Source: CAYJAY01 sp964368445 (GTDB taxonomy: Bacteria > Bacillota > Clostridia > Oscillospirales > Ruminococcaceae). From it: a DNA stretch of 64,000 nucleotides. The DNA lies in contig CAYJAY010000008.1 in NCBI GenBank assembly GCA_964368445.1, positions 9,357 to 73,356 of the forward strand, in the 5' to 3' direction. The stretch's first letter is position 1. Each line of letters opens with the position of its first letter. Below, in pieces: positions 1 to 8,715 of the stretch. A program made the translations under genes and the position numbers. The notes under the pieces are model-generated. The model did no database searches. It was not told the origin of the DNA and saw nothing but the letters and a program-made list of their open reading frames with translations.

Positions 1-190
1 CTTTGTTGGCTTTAATTGGAAAAGCTTGGATATGATATTCCATATTAAAAAAATACTTAAACACCTATTTGATACATTATTATACAACAAAAAAAATCAG
101 CCTACAACGGAAAAGAAATCTTTTGGGTTAGGTGATATAAAAAACAAAAACCAAACAAAATAATTGGTGATTTTGACAATGCGAAACAGA

Positions 191-232
191 AAAAAACACA
201 CCTAAACGATGTCTTGTGTTTAAGTGTGTTTT
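191..232 (-). terminator. Rho-independent terminator of the xyl genes
   Basis: Arms at 193-207 and 218-232 pair over 15 bp with one mismatch. Read on the minus strand the stem is followed by a run of six T, 15 bases past the xylB stop codon. Nothing recognisable lies in bases 1-190, which are AT-rich and without a supported ORF. Confidence 0.8.
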
Positions 233-246
233 CAAAATAGATTAAT

Positions 247-1773
247 TTATTTTATATCGCTTAAAGCTTTGAAGCTGTCTTTCAAATTGTCATAAAGTCC
301 GACATATATTTTATAGAAATCTTTATATTTTTCGCTGTTTTGCTGGGTCGGTTCTATCCTTGTTTTGACGTTAATCATCTTGTCACAAGCCGATTTAATG
401 TCGGGATACATTCCGCTTGCAACCGAAGCGAGAATGGCAACACCAAGGGCGGGGCCTTCGTCGTTTTGCAACGTGACAACGGCGGTTTCGTACAGGTCGG
501 CAAGCATTGAACGCCAAACTTCGCTTTTTCCGCCACCTCCGCAAGCATACATCGTGTCAAACGAAATTTCCATGTCTTTCATCAAATCGAAGTTTTGTTT
601 CTGTGAAAACGCAACCCCTTCCATGACTGCGCGGAGCATATGATATTTTGTGTGAACCCCTGAAAGTCCAAAGAAAACTCCACGTGACTTTTCATCCAAA
701 ATCGGGGAACGTTCACCCATGATATACGGCAAGAATATGAGTTTGTCCGAACCTATCGGAAGTTTGTTAACCCCTTCGTCGATAAGTTGATAGCTGTCTT
801 TTCCAAGATGGTTTGCAACTTCAACCTCTGCGCCGCAAAGGTTGTCTCGGAACCATTTAAGAGACATTCCGGCGGCAAGGGTACAGCTCATCACGGTGTA
901 TGCGCCGGGGATTGCGGAACAAAACGTGTGAACTCTGCCTTTGATATCGATTTGAGGTGCGTCGGAATGTGCGAAGATAACCCCCGATGTTCCGATAGTT
1001 GTGAACGCTTTTCCTTTTTCGATAACCCCTGTGCCAATTGCGGCAGAGGCGTTGTCTCCCGCGCCAAAACAAACGATGGTTTCAGTAGAAAGCCCTGTAA
1101 TCTCTGAAGCTTTCGCGGTGACCTTTCCGGCAACATCGACCGATTCTCCGCAATCGGGGAACATCTCGCGGTCGAGGCCGAGTTTTTGTATGATTTCGTC
1201 CGACCATTTGCGGTTTTTAACGTCAAACAGGTTTGTTCCTGAAGCGTCCGAAACGTCGCCACCATAGTTGCCCGTTAGCATAAATCTTATATAGTCTTTT
1301 GGAAGAAGTATCTTTTTGCATCTAGCATAGTTTTCGGGTTCGTTTTTCTTTACCCACAAAACCTTGCCGGCTGTAAATCCCGTAAGCGCCGGGTTAGCGG
1401 AGATTTCGATTAATTTTTCTTTACCAATAGTCTCGGTTATTTCGGCGCATTCTTCTGTTGTTCTACCGTCACACCAAAGAATGGCGTTGCGGATAACTTT
1501 GCCCGCGTCGTCCACCATGACAAGGCCGTGCATCTGTCCCGAAATTCCGATGCCTTTGATGTCGGAAGGGTTAACGTCGCTTTTGCTTAAAACTTGTTTT
1601 GTTGTTGTTACCGCCGCTTCCCACCAATCGCTCGGGTCTTGTTCTGCCCAACCGTTTTTTGGTTGGATAAGGTCGTATTCAACGGTTGAACTTGCAATTT
1701 TTTTTCCGTCGCTGTCAAACAAAACTGTTTTTGTTCCGGACGTGCCAAGGTCGATGCCTAAAATATATTGCAT
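247..1773 (-). CDS. xylB: Xylulokinase
   Basis: FGGY-family sugar kinase of 508 residues that phosphorylates D-xylulose to xylulose 5-phosphate for the pentose phosphate pathway. It opens with MQYILGIDLGTSGTKTV, the phosphate-1 motif of the ASKHA fold. It carries ISGQMHGLV and ILWCDGRT in the N-terminal lobe, GAGDNASAAIGTG around the likely catalytic Asp, and CGGGGKSEVWRSMLADL near the C-terminus. The ATG at 1773 was chosen because AAAGGTGA lies about 9 bases upstream and because homologues begin at this motif; an 18-codon extension upstream has no family match. It is downstream of xylA on the same strand with a 99-bp gap, so probably co-transcribed. Xylulokinase is favoured over other FGGY kinases mainly by the xylA neighbour. 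Confidence 0.93.
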   Translation of the reverse strand: MQYILGIDLGTSGTKTVLFDSDGKKIASSTVEYDLIQPKNGWAEQDPSDWWEAAVTTTKQVLSKSDVNPSDIKGIGISGQMHGLVMVDDAGKVIRNAILWCDGRTTEECAEITETIGKEKLIEISANPALTGFTAGKVLWVKKNEPENYARCKKILLPKDYIRFMLTGNYGGDVSDASGTNLFDVKNRKWSDEIIQKLGLDREMFPDCGESVDVAGKVTAKASEITGLSTETIVCFGAGDNASAAIGTGVIEKGKAFTTIGTSGVIFAHSDAPQIDIKGRVHTFCSAIPGAYTVMSCTLAAGMSLKWFRDNLCGAEVEVANHLGKDSYQLIDEGVNKLPIGSDKLIFLPYIMGERSPILDEKSRGVFFGLSGVHTKYHMLRAVMEGVAFSQKQNFDLMKDMEISFDTMYACGGGGKSEVWRSMLADLYETAVVTLQNDEGPALGVAILASVASGMYPDIKSACDKMINVKTRIEPTQQNSEKYKDFYKIYVGLYDNLKDSFKALSDIK

Positions 1774-1872
1774 AGTATTATATTCACCTTTCGTTGATTT
1801 TGTCTCATGTATTTTGCATGGCGACACAAAACGTTGCTTTGTGCCGCCATTGGTTTTAGCTGTTTTTTGAGA

Positions 1873-3192
1873 TTAACCGAACATAACCGTGTTAAGTATG
1901 CTTTGGAGGTTTTCTTGTCTGCCGGAGCCCGGAAGTTCAACCGTTCCTTTTTTCTCGGCATATTCAGCAAGTTCTTCAAGCGATGTTTCGCCCGCAACTA
2001 TCTTTGCGCCAATACCACTTTGATAGCTCGAATATCTTTCTTTCAAGAACTCTTCAATTCTGCCGTCGTTCATGAGTTTTTCAACATTTAAAAGGCCAAG
2101 GGCAAACGCGTCCATTCCAAGGATGTATGCATAGAACATGTCTTCCATCGTGTAGCTGGCGCGACGGTTTTTAGAGTCGAAGTTAAGTCCGCCGTTGGTA
2201 AGGCCGCCCGCCTTGATTATCTCATACATACACATGGTGGTGTCGTAGATGTTTGCGGGGAATTCGTCGGTGTCCCAACCGAGGAGTAAATCTCCTTGGT
2301 TTGCGTCAACCGAACCTAACATTCCGTTAACAGCAGCAACGCGAAGGTCATGTTGGAAAGTGTGTCCCGCAAGCGTTGCGTGGTTTGCTTCGATGTTAAG
2401 TTTAAAGTCTTTATCAAGACCATATTGTTTAAGGAATCCTGCGGCGGTTGCGGCGTCGAAGTCATATTGATGTTTCATTGGTTCTTTCGGTTTTGGCTCG
2501 ATAAAGAAATCACCTTCAAATCCGTTTTTGCGCGCATACTCGACCGACATTTTCATGAGTCTTGCGATGTTTTCTTGTTCGAGTTTCATGTCGGTGTTTA
2601 AAAGTGTTTCATATCCTTCACGTCCGCCCCAGAAAACATATCCTTTTCCGCCAAGTTTAATAGTGATGTCAAGAACTTTTTTAATCTGTGCTGCTGCTGC
2701 CGCAAAGACATCGGCAGAGTTTGAAGAACCTGCGCCGTTCATGAAGATAGGGTTGCTAAACAAGTTTGCAGTAGCCCAAAGAAGTTTAATTCCTGTTTCT
2801 TGTTGTTTTTTAAGAAGATATTCTGCAATCTCGTCAAGACGGCTGTTTGTTTCGGCGATTGTTGCGCCTTCGGGGATAACGTCTACGTCGTGGAAACAGT
2901 AGTATTCAATCCCGAGTTTTTGCATAAATTCAAAGCCGATGTCAACTTTGCGTTTCGCGTGTTCCATCGTTCCTTTTTGTGCGCCGAAAGACTTGTCTGC
3001 GGTCTCTCTTCCGAACATGTCGCTTCCGCCAGCACAAAGGTTGTGCCACCATGCCATTGCAAATTTAAAATGTTGTTTCATCGGTTTTCCGAGCACAACT
3101 TTTTCCGCATCATAGTATTTAAACGACAATGCATTGGTTGATTTGGGCCCTTCATACTGGATCTTTTGAACGTTTGTGAAAAATTCTGACAT
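1873..3192 (-). CDS. xylA: Xylose isomerase
   Basis: 439-residue metal-dependent isomerase converting D-xylose to D-xylulose, of the longer class II type. Catalytic and metal ligands are in their canonical places: His101 and Asp104 in YYCFHDVD, and Glu232 and Lys234 in FFIEPKPKEP. Further conserved segments are AMAWWHNLCAGGSDMFG, VFWGGREGYETLLNTD and the LNIEANHATLAGHTF stretch. The start is supported by GAAAGGTAC upstream of ATG 3192. It is first in a xylA-xylB pair with the ROK regulator gene 110 bp upstream on the same strand. An inverted repeat in that gap is a likely regulator site. No xylose transporter or xylanase is visible in the window, so uptake must be encoded elsewhere. Confidence 0.97.
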   Translation of the reverse strand: MSEFFTNVQKIQYEGPKSTNALSFKYYDAEKVVLGKPMKQHFKFAMAWWHNLCAGGSDMFGRETADKSFGAQKGTMEHAKRKVDIGFEFMQKLGIEYYCFHDVDVIPEGATIAETNSRLDEIAEYLLKKQQETGIKLLWATANLFSNPIFMNGAGSSNSADVFAAAAAQIKKVLDITIKLGGKGYVFWGGREGYETLLNTDMKLEQENIARLMKMSVEYARKNGFEGDFFIEPKPKEPMKHQYDFDAATAAGFLKQYGLDKDFKLNIEANHATLAGHTFQHDLRVAAVNGMLGSVDANQGDLLLGWDTDEFPANIYDTTMCMYEIIKAGGLTNGGLNFDSKNRRASYTMEDMFYAYILGMDAFALGLLNVEKLMNDGRIEEFLKERYSSYQSGIGAKIVAGETSLEELAEYAEKKGTVELPGSGRQENLQSILNTVMFG

Positions 3193-3245
3193 AACTTAAA
3201 GTACCTTTCAATTATAAAAAATATTTTTTTATTTCAAACAGTATC

Positions 3246-3280
3246 TTTGATGTAAAACTTAATAAAAGATTTACATCGAA
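3246..3280. promoter_or_regulatory. Inverted repeat, candidate XylR/ROK operator
   Basis: TTTGATGTAAA at 3246-3256 faces TTTACATCGAA at 3270-3280: 11-bp arms with one mismatch and a 13-bp spacer. It lies between the regulator gene and xylA, 54 bases upstream of the xylA start codon. It lacks a following T-run, so it does not look like a terminator. Repression by the adjacent ROK protein with relief by xylose is inference from the classical XylR system. Confidence 0.5.
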
Positions 3281-3302
3281 AACACTATATGTTGCTTAAA
3301 TT

Positions 3303-4424
3303 TTATATGCCGGATATGAATTTTCTGATAAAATAAATTGCCCCGCCTATGCATGTTGTCTTAGAGCCATATTTTGAAAGACGTATATAATCCGCGTCGG
3401 CGTTTAACGCGTCATATTGTTTTATGTTTTGTTTTAGCAGACTAATATATGGTTTAAGATATTGGGCAATAGTTCCGCCTATAACTATATCTGAATCCAT
3501 AACCATGTGCAGGTTGTTAATAGCTTTAGCAAGGGTGGCAAGATATTGTTCAAACGTCTTTAGATAGATAAGTTCGCCCGATTCAAGCTTTGTAAAAAAA
3601 TCATCCAACGAACAACCGAAATCTTCGCTTATTCTGTCGATTGAACAAAATGCCTCGAGGCAACCGTTTTTTCCACAGCTACACAAAGGGCCGTCTTTGT
3701 CTATGCACATATGTCCAAACTCGGCGCTTTTGCCGGTGTTTCCGATGTACAGCTCTTGGTTGAAAACTATCGAACCACCAATTCCCCTGTCGACCGAGAG
3801 ATACGAAAAGTTGTCTGAAAGGCGCTGTTCGGTCAACGCTCCGAAGTTTGCGTCGTTGTCTATATAACACGGAAAATCAAGAGTTTTATATATCTTGTTA
3901 AGCGAGAAATCTTTAAGCTTTAAAGTTGGGGCGTTTTCAATGTGGGTTTTGTCCCCCGAGACGATGCCGGGAAACGCTATGCCAACCCCCAATATTTTAG
4001 AGTGGTTAATGCTGTTTTGTTCGATAAATAGGTCTATTTGATGTTTTAAGGTCTCGTGTATCGTGGAAAAATCCATCTCACGTATATCGATTTTTGCGTA
4101 GTATTTTTCTCGCATACAAAGGTCGGCACACAAAATTCGCAGATTGTTTTGCGTGAGAGAGACCCCAATCGAACATTTTGCGTCGGAGTTTATGTCTATA
4201 ATCCTTGGCTTTCGTCCTCCGGTAGACTCAAAAGTTCCGGAATATACTATTAAATCTTCATCAGAAAGCTGTCGAAGGTTTTGGGTTACGGTCGGCAAAC
4301 TTAAAGAAAGGTCGTTTGCAATAGTCTGTTTTGTTGCCTTGCTCGCATTGTCATATATATATTGGAAGATGCGATTTCGGTTTTGTTGTCGGATAATTGA
4401 GGTTGCCGATTGCTTTTGCTCCAA
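3303..4424 (-). CDS. ROK-family transcriptional regulator, probable XylR
   Basis: 373-residue DNA-binding sugar sensor. An N-terminal winged helix-turn-helix (about residues 5-65, including IANDLSLSLPTVTQNLRQL) precedes a ROK domain. ROK hallmarks are the GVGIAFPGIV segment, YIDNDANFGAL, and the zinc-binding CSCGKNGCLEAF motif preceded by EFGHM. The start is taken as TTG at 4424, giving MEQKQSATSIIRQQN, because AGGTGAG lies directly upstream. An ATG at 4484 would add 20 unconserved residues without a good ribosome binding site. It is immediately upstream of xylA/xylB on the same strand and probably controls them through the inverted repeat at 3246-3280. ROK members also include NagC and sugar kinases; the wHTH and context favour XylR. 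Confidence 0.85.
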   Translation of the reverse strand: MEQKQSATSIIRQQNRNRIFQYIYDNASKATKQTIANDLSLSLPTVTQNLRQLSDEDLIVYSGTFESTGGRKPRIIDINSDAKCSIGVSLTQNNLRILCADLCMREKYYAKIDIREMDFSTIHETLKHQIDLFIEQNSINHSKILGVGIAFPGIVSGDKTHIENAPTLKLKDFSLNKIYKTLDFPCYIDNDANFGALTEQRLSDNFSYLSVDRGIGGSIVFNQELYIGNTGKSAEFGHMCIDKDGPLCSCGKNGCLEAFCSIDRISEDFGCSLDDFFTKLESGELIYLKTFEQYLATLAKAINNLHMVMDSDIVIGGTIAQYLKPYISLLKQNIKQYDALNADADYIRLSKYGSKTTCIGGAIYFIRKFISGI

Positions 4425-4709
4425 TACCTCACCTACTTTTGCAAAGTAATTTTGTATAAGTATATAATAATACCGAACGCTCAAAAAATCAACCTAATAA
4501 TTAAACAAAATATTGCTGTTTTTTATAGACGTTTTGACGAGAGGAAGCAAACTTTCAAAAGATAATTATTTTTTGAAAAACAAATGTCTCAATTTTGAGA
4601 TATTATACCATATCGATTTATTTTGTGGTACAATTGTATTTAACAGTGTAGTTTATGAATTTTATTTTTAAGTTAATAAATTTGACGATTTAAATTTAAA
4701 GGAATATTT

Positions 4710-6695
4710 ATGAAGGAAAAACACAAGATAAATAAAATATGGTTTTTGCTGGCGGCTATCTTTGCTTTGTGCGTTTTTTTGTGGTATGCAAAGGGCGAAT
4801 TAAGATATGACACCGCAAATTACACAGAAGTAGTTTCAAAAAACGGTGTTTGGGATTTAACCGAAATTGATTTTTCCAACACAGTTGTGCGCCTTACTGG
4901 GGATTTTGAACACATCGAAAATGAGATGTTAACGCCACAAGAGTTTAAGCAAAAACAACATCTAGTCGAACTTGGAAACCCTGTCGACGTTAACAGTTCG
5001 AGAACCGCAAGGCTAACCCTTTTGATGCCCAAACAAGACATATACAGTTTTAACATAAAAGGGGATTACGCAAGGCTTGTGTACATAAACGGCGAATATC
5101 GAGGCGCTATAGGCGTTCCGTCCGCGAGCAAAGAGACGTTTGTTCCGGCATATGGCGAGATCTCGGTCGACGCGTCTTCGGAAAATAAAACGTTTGAACT
5201 GATTATTCAAGGAGCTAATTTCAGCCATAGAGGAGGCTCACATTACACCCATGTTTTAATCGGAAACAACTCAGAGCTTAATTGGTTTGTCGAACTTCAG
5301 TCGTCGATAGAGATGTTTATGGTGGGGGTTTTGTTTGCCCTTTTTATAGTGCATTTGATGTTGTCGACAACGTTAAAAAACAAAGCTTTAAACCTTTGCT
5401 TTTCAGCACTTTGTTTTGTATACTGTATAAGGGTTTCGCTTACCGGCGCAAAAGTGTTTTATGATTTTTTCCCATCAATCCCGTGGGAATACACAATTAA
5501 AACCGAATACCACACCGTCGCGTTATCTGCGTTTTTCTTGTCATATGTTATCTCGTTACAGTTTAAAGGTTGTATAAATAAAGTAGCGTTAAACATATTT
5601 AATATCATAGTTATTTCGTTTAATGTCGCGTTTTTGTTTGTCGATACATATGTGGCGTCCCATCTCGTGCGCGGGCTGACCATTGTTTATTCTGTCGCCA
5701 TAGTATTCTATGCAACTTCGTTGTTTTTTTGGTTTGTTAAACAGATTAAAAATAAACAAAAAATTAACATTGAACAGAAGATAACCGTAATGTCGTTTGC
5801 TGTTTTTTGTTTTGCCGCGGTTTGTGATTTTTTCTATTATAACGGAACGCCAATATTTTTCCTTCGTGACAGTTTAACCGAGATTGCGACTTTAATTTTC
5901 GTTTTGTTCGAGGCTCTGGCGATTTTCTATACAACTATAGAGGAAGCAAAAACCGCAAGAAATGCCGAAAGGGAAGCTTTAACACATGCGAAAAATCTTG
6001 AGAGCGTTATAAACATGAAGACAGAGTTTTTGCAAGACATGAGCCACGAGATGAAAACACCGCTTAACGTTATATCGACCGGTGCGGATTATGCGAAAAG
6101 GCAGCTGCTAGACGGCAATGTGTCTTTGGAACAAACGAGTGAAACAATTGATGTAATACGCGACGAGACCGCAAGGCTTGGAAGAATGATAGGCGGCATG
6201 GTTGACATGGCCAACCTTGCGGCAACCGAAAACCGCCAAAAGATAGACTTTGCAAAACTTTTGCACGACTGTGTTAGATCGTTTGAAGTTATAGGCAAAA
6301 AAACACAAAACAATCTTAACTCTTCGATACCGAAAGATCTTCCGTTTATCTTTGCGGACAAAGAAAGCATGATAACCGTTTTAAACAACCTGCTTATAAA
6401 CGCAATGCAACATACGTCAAATGGAGAGATTAAAGTTTCGACATCGTTCGACAATTCGTATATAATGATTGAAGTTCGTGACAACGGAAGCGGAATAGAC
6501 AGCGAACTGTTGCCCAACGTCACTGACAGGGGTGTCACCGGTGCAGACGGTATGGGGATTGGGCTTCATCTGTGTAAAACCGTTGTGTCGGCACATGGCG
6601 GGGAATTTCTGGTTCAAAGCGAAAAAGACGTTGGCACAACCGTTACGTTTACCGTGCCGGTATATGGCGGACAAGAGGAGGGACACAACATATGA
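4710..6695 (+). CDS. 7TMR-DISM-type sensor histidine kinase
   Basis: 661-residue membrane sensor kinase. A signal-anchor helix (about 10-27) leads to an outside beta-sandwich domain (about 40-190) resembling 7TMR-DISMED2, with RLVYINGEYRGAIG. About seven transmembrane helices follow (195-405). Inside come a dimerisation/phosphoacceptor domain with His446 in SHEMKTPL and an ATPase domain with the N-box NNLLINAMQHTSNGE, DNGSGID and GADGMGIGLHL. The DISMED2 fold is known to bind carbohydrate-like ligands, so a sugar or wall-fragment signal is plausible but inferred. The stop overlaps the response regulator start by four bases (ATGA), indicating coupling. The 285-bp region shared with the divergent ROK gene contains the hairpin-like TCTCAATTTTGAGA at 4587-4600, whose role is unknown. 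Confidence 0.88.
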   Translation: MKEKHKINKIWFLLAAIFALCVFLWYAKGELRYDTANYTEVVSKNGVWDLTEIDFSNTVVRLTGDFEHIENEMLTPQEFKQKQHLVELGNPVDVNSSRTARLTLLMPKQDIYSFNIKGDYARLVYINGEYRGAIGVPSASKETFVPAYGEISVDASSENKTFELIIQGANFSHRGGSHYTHVLIGNNSELNWFVELQSSIEMFMVGVLFALFIVHLMLSTTLKNKALNLCFSALCFVYCIRVSLTGAKVFYDFFPSIPWEYTIKTEYHTVALSAFFLSYVISLQFKGCINKVALNIFNIIVISFNVAFLFVDTYVASHLVRGLTIVYSVAIVFYATSLFFWFVKQIKNKQKINIEQKITVMSFAVFCFAAVCDFFYYNGTPIFFLRDSLTEIATLIFVLFEALAIFYTTIEEAKTARNAEREALTHAKNLESVINMKTEFLQDMSHEMKTPLNVISTGADYAKRQLLDGNVSLEQTSETIDVIRDETARLGRMIGGMVDMANLAATENRQKIDFAKLLHDCVRSFEVIGKKTQNNLNSSIPKDLPFIFADKESMITVLNNLLINAMQHTSNGEIKVSTSFDNSYIMIEVRDNGSGIDSELLPNVTDRGVTGADGMGIGLHLCKTVVSAHGGEFLVQSEKDVGTTVTFTVPVYGGQEEGHNI

Positions 6696-7357
6696 ATAAG
6701 ATTATAATGCTTGTTGAAGATAACGAGCGGGTTCAAGAGTTTAACCGAAAGATGCTGGAATCGGAAGGCTATATCGCCATAACAGCAAACACCCTTTCTG
6801 AAGCGCGGGAAAAGTTAAAACAAAAAAAACCCGATATCATTGTGCTTGATATCGGAATGCCGGACGGGAGCGGGGTGGAATTTTTGAACGAGATACGAAG
6901 AAAAATGTCTGTTCCTGTTTTGATGTTGTCGGGATATAACCAAAGCGAAGATATTGTGAAATGCTTTCAACAGGGTTGCGACGATTATCTGACTAAACCG
7001 TATTCGTTTGATGTTTTGCTAGTTCGCCTTGAGAAACTTTTAAAGAACGCCGAACATTCGACAGAACTTATAAAAAAAGGAAAACTTGTGCTTAACACGT
7101 TACAAGGAAAGGCGTTTGTAAGCGGACAAGATCTTTTTCTAACACAGAAAAATTTTGTGTTGCTTTGCTTGTTTGTTCAAAACGAAGATGGCGAGCTTAC
7201 GCCGGAACAGATATATGATTTTGTGTGGGGTGAAGAAATCGCTATCAATCCAAAAGTTATTGTGAATGAAGTTTCACGGCTTAGAAAAAAGATAGTTAAT
7301 TCGGGATATGTAATTTCGTCGGTATATGGCGGAGGATATAGGTTTGAAAAGTGCTAG
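6692..7357 (+). CDS. OmpR/PhoB-family response regulator
   Basis: 221-residue two-component regulator. The receiver domain (1-120) has the acidic pocket Glu9-Asp10, phosphoacceptor Asp53 in VLDIGMPDG, Ser80, and Lys102 in LTKPY. A C-terminal winged helix (about 130-221) contains LTQKNFVLLCLFVQNEDGEL and VNEVSRLRKKI, the OmpR-type recognition region. It overlaps the kinase gene by four bases and is surely its partner. Target genes are not evident; the only nearby divergent gene is the ROK regulator. Confidence 0.92.
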   Translation: MNKIIMLVEDNERVQEFNRKMLESEGYIAITANTLSEAREKLKQKKPDIIVLDIGMPDGSGVEFLNEIRRKMSVPVLMLSGYNQSEDIVKCFQQGCDDYLTKPYSFDVLLVRLEKLLKNAEHSTELIKKGKLVLNTLQGKAFVSGQDLFLTQKNFVLLCLFVQNEDGELTPEQIYDFVWGEEIAINPKVIVNEVSRLRKKIVNSGYVISSVYGGGYRFEKC

Positions 7358-7381
7358 CGATTGGTTAGCGTGAGACGCAAA

Positions 7382-7438
7382 AAACCGAGGGTTTACAGTT
7401 TAAAGGATGTTTTTCCTTGTGCTGTAAGCCCTCGGTTT
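7382..7438. terminator. Convergent, probably bidirectional terminator
   Basis: Arms 7382-7398 and 7422-7438 pair over 17 bp with one mismatch, with a smaller AAGGA/TCCTT stem inside the loop. It separates the plus-strand response regulator from the minus-strand aminotransferase. The T-run is better on the minus strand (TTTTT directly after the stem) than on the plus strand. Confidence 0.8.
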
Positions 7439-7450
7439 GATTTATGGTTG

Positions 7451-8644
7451 CTACATTTTGTTAATCGCGTCTGCTATTCTTTTCATGCCCTCTTGAACGG
7501 TAGCTTTTGGACAAGCAAGGTTAAGACGAATAAACCCGTCCGAGTTTTTGACAAACATGTTTCCGCCCTCTAAAAGCACTCCGGCTTGATAGGCAAAAAA
7601 TTTCGAGAGGTCTTGAGTTTTATCAAAATAACCGTTAAGGTCAACCCAAGCAAGATAGGTAGCTTCAGAAATTTTAAACTTTGCTTTCGGAAGATTTTCT
7701 TTTATAAAACTTTCGACAAAACTAAAGTTCTCGTCTAGGTAGTCTTGAAGAGCCAAAAGCCAATGCTCACCTTTTTCGTATGCGGCTTGTGCCGCCACAA
7801 TGCTTAACGGATGGTCGAAACTGTAGTGTCGCGCTTTCCAAACGTCTCTTAACTCGTCGTTGCGAATTAATATATTTGAAATCATCAAACCGGCGAGGTT
7901 AAACGTTTTGCTGGGCGCCATTGCGGTTACAAGACGGTTATATTTAGGCATTACTTTGCCAAGAGGAATGTGTTTTTGGTTTTTACGCAACAGGTCACAG
8001 TGGATCTCGTCCGAGATAACCCAAAGGTCGTTTTTCTCGATTATGTCTGCCATAGCTTTGAGTTCGTCCTCTCTCCAAACCCTGCCGCTTGGGTTGTGGG
8101 GATTGCAAAGGATAAGCAAGGTGGTTTTTTTGTCGGCGGCTTTTGTTTCAAAGTCGGCAAAATCAATTTTGTAGTAGCCATCATCATTTATAAGGTCGCT
8201 ACAAACAAATTCGCGACTGTTAAAATCGGCGGCATATTTAAAATAGGCATATGACGGGGTTAAAAACAAAACTTTTTCGTCGGGTTTTGTAATGTGCCCG
8301 ACAAGTTCATAAAGCGCCGGAATAATTCCGTTTGAGGTAACAAGTTCTTTTGCGTCAAAGCTAAAGTTATAACGACGTTTACACCACGCCGCAAAAGCGT
8401 CATGATAACTATCGCCAAAAATTCTGGTATACCCGAAAATTCGTTTGTCGAGACGTTCGCGCATCGCGTCGATTACAACGTCGGGGGTGGCAAATTCCAT
8501 GTCCGCTACCCACATGCGAATAAATTCGTCATCGGCATACGGGAAAGTCATCGTGTGGTCGGCGTTAAAGATATACCCGCGAAACCCGTCAACATTAAGG
8601 GCGTTTGTGTTTTTTCTGTCGATTATCTCATCAAAGTTGTACAT
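7451..8644 (-). CDS. PatB/MalY-family PLP-dependent C-S lyase or aminotransferase
   Basis: 397-residue fold-type I pyridoxal phosphate enzyme. The opening MYNFDEIIDRKNTNALN and MWVADMEFATPDVVIDAM are diagnostic for PatB/MalY cystathionine beta-lyases. Also visible are NPHNPSGRVW, the cofactor-binding VISDEIHCDLL, and the lysine that forms the Schiff base in APSKTFNLAGL. Likely reaction: beta-elimination of cystathionine or cysteine to pyruvate, ammonia and thiol; a transaminase role cannot be excluded. ATG 8644 is preferred, with AAAGGA 8 bases upstream; a TTG two codons earlier is too close to that site. It is transcribed alone or after nadE, 72 bp away on the same strand. Confidence 0.87.
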   Translation of the reverse strand: MYNFDEIIDRKNTNALNVDGFRGYIFNADHTMTFPYADDEFIRMWVADMEFATPDVVIDAMRERLDKRIFGYTRIFGDSYHDAFAAWCKRRYNFSFDAKELVTSNGIIPALYELVGHITKPDEKVLFLTPSYAYFKYAADFNSREFVCSDLINDDGYYKIDFADFETKAADKKTTLLILCNPHNPSGRVWREDELKAMADIIEKNDLWVISDEIHCDLLRKNQKHIPLGKVMPKYNRLVTAMAPSKTFNLAGLMISNILIRNDELRDVWKARHYSFDHPLSIVAAQAAYEKGEHWLLALQDYLDENFSFVESFIKENLPKAKFKISEATYLAWVDLNGYFDKTQDLSKFFAYQAGVLLEGGNMFVKNSDGFIRLNLACPKATVQEGMKRIADAINKM

Positions 8645-8715
8645 TCTCAAATTCCTTTCAAAGTGTAATTTGTTGTGGTGAATTGATGGTTAAAGTGTAA
8701 CATTTAACTGTTTTT

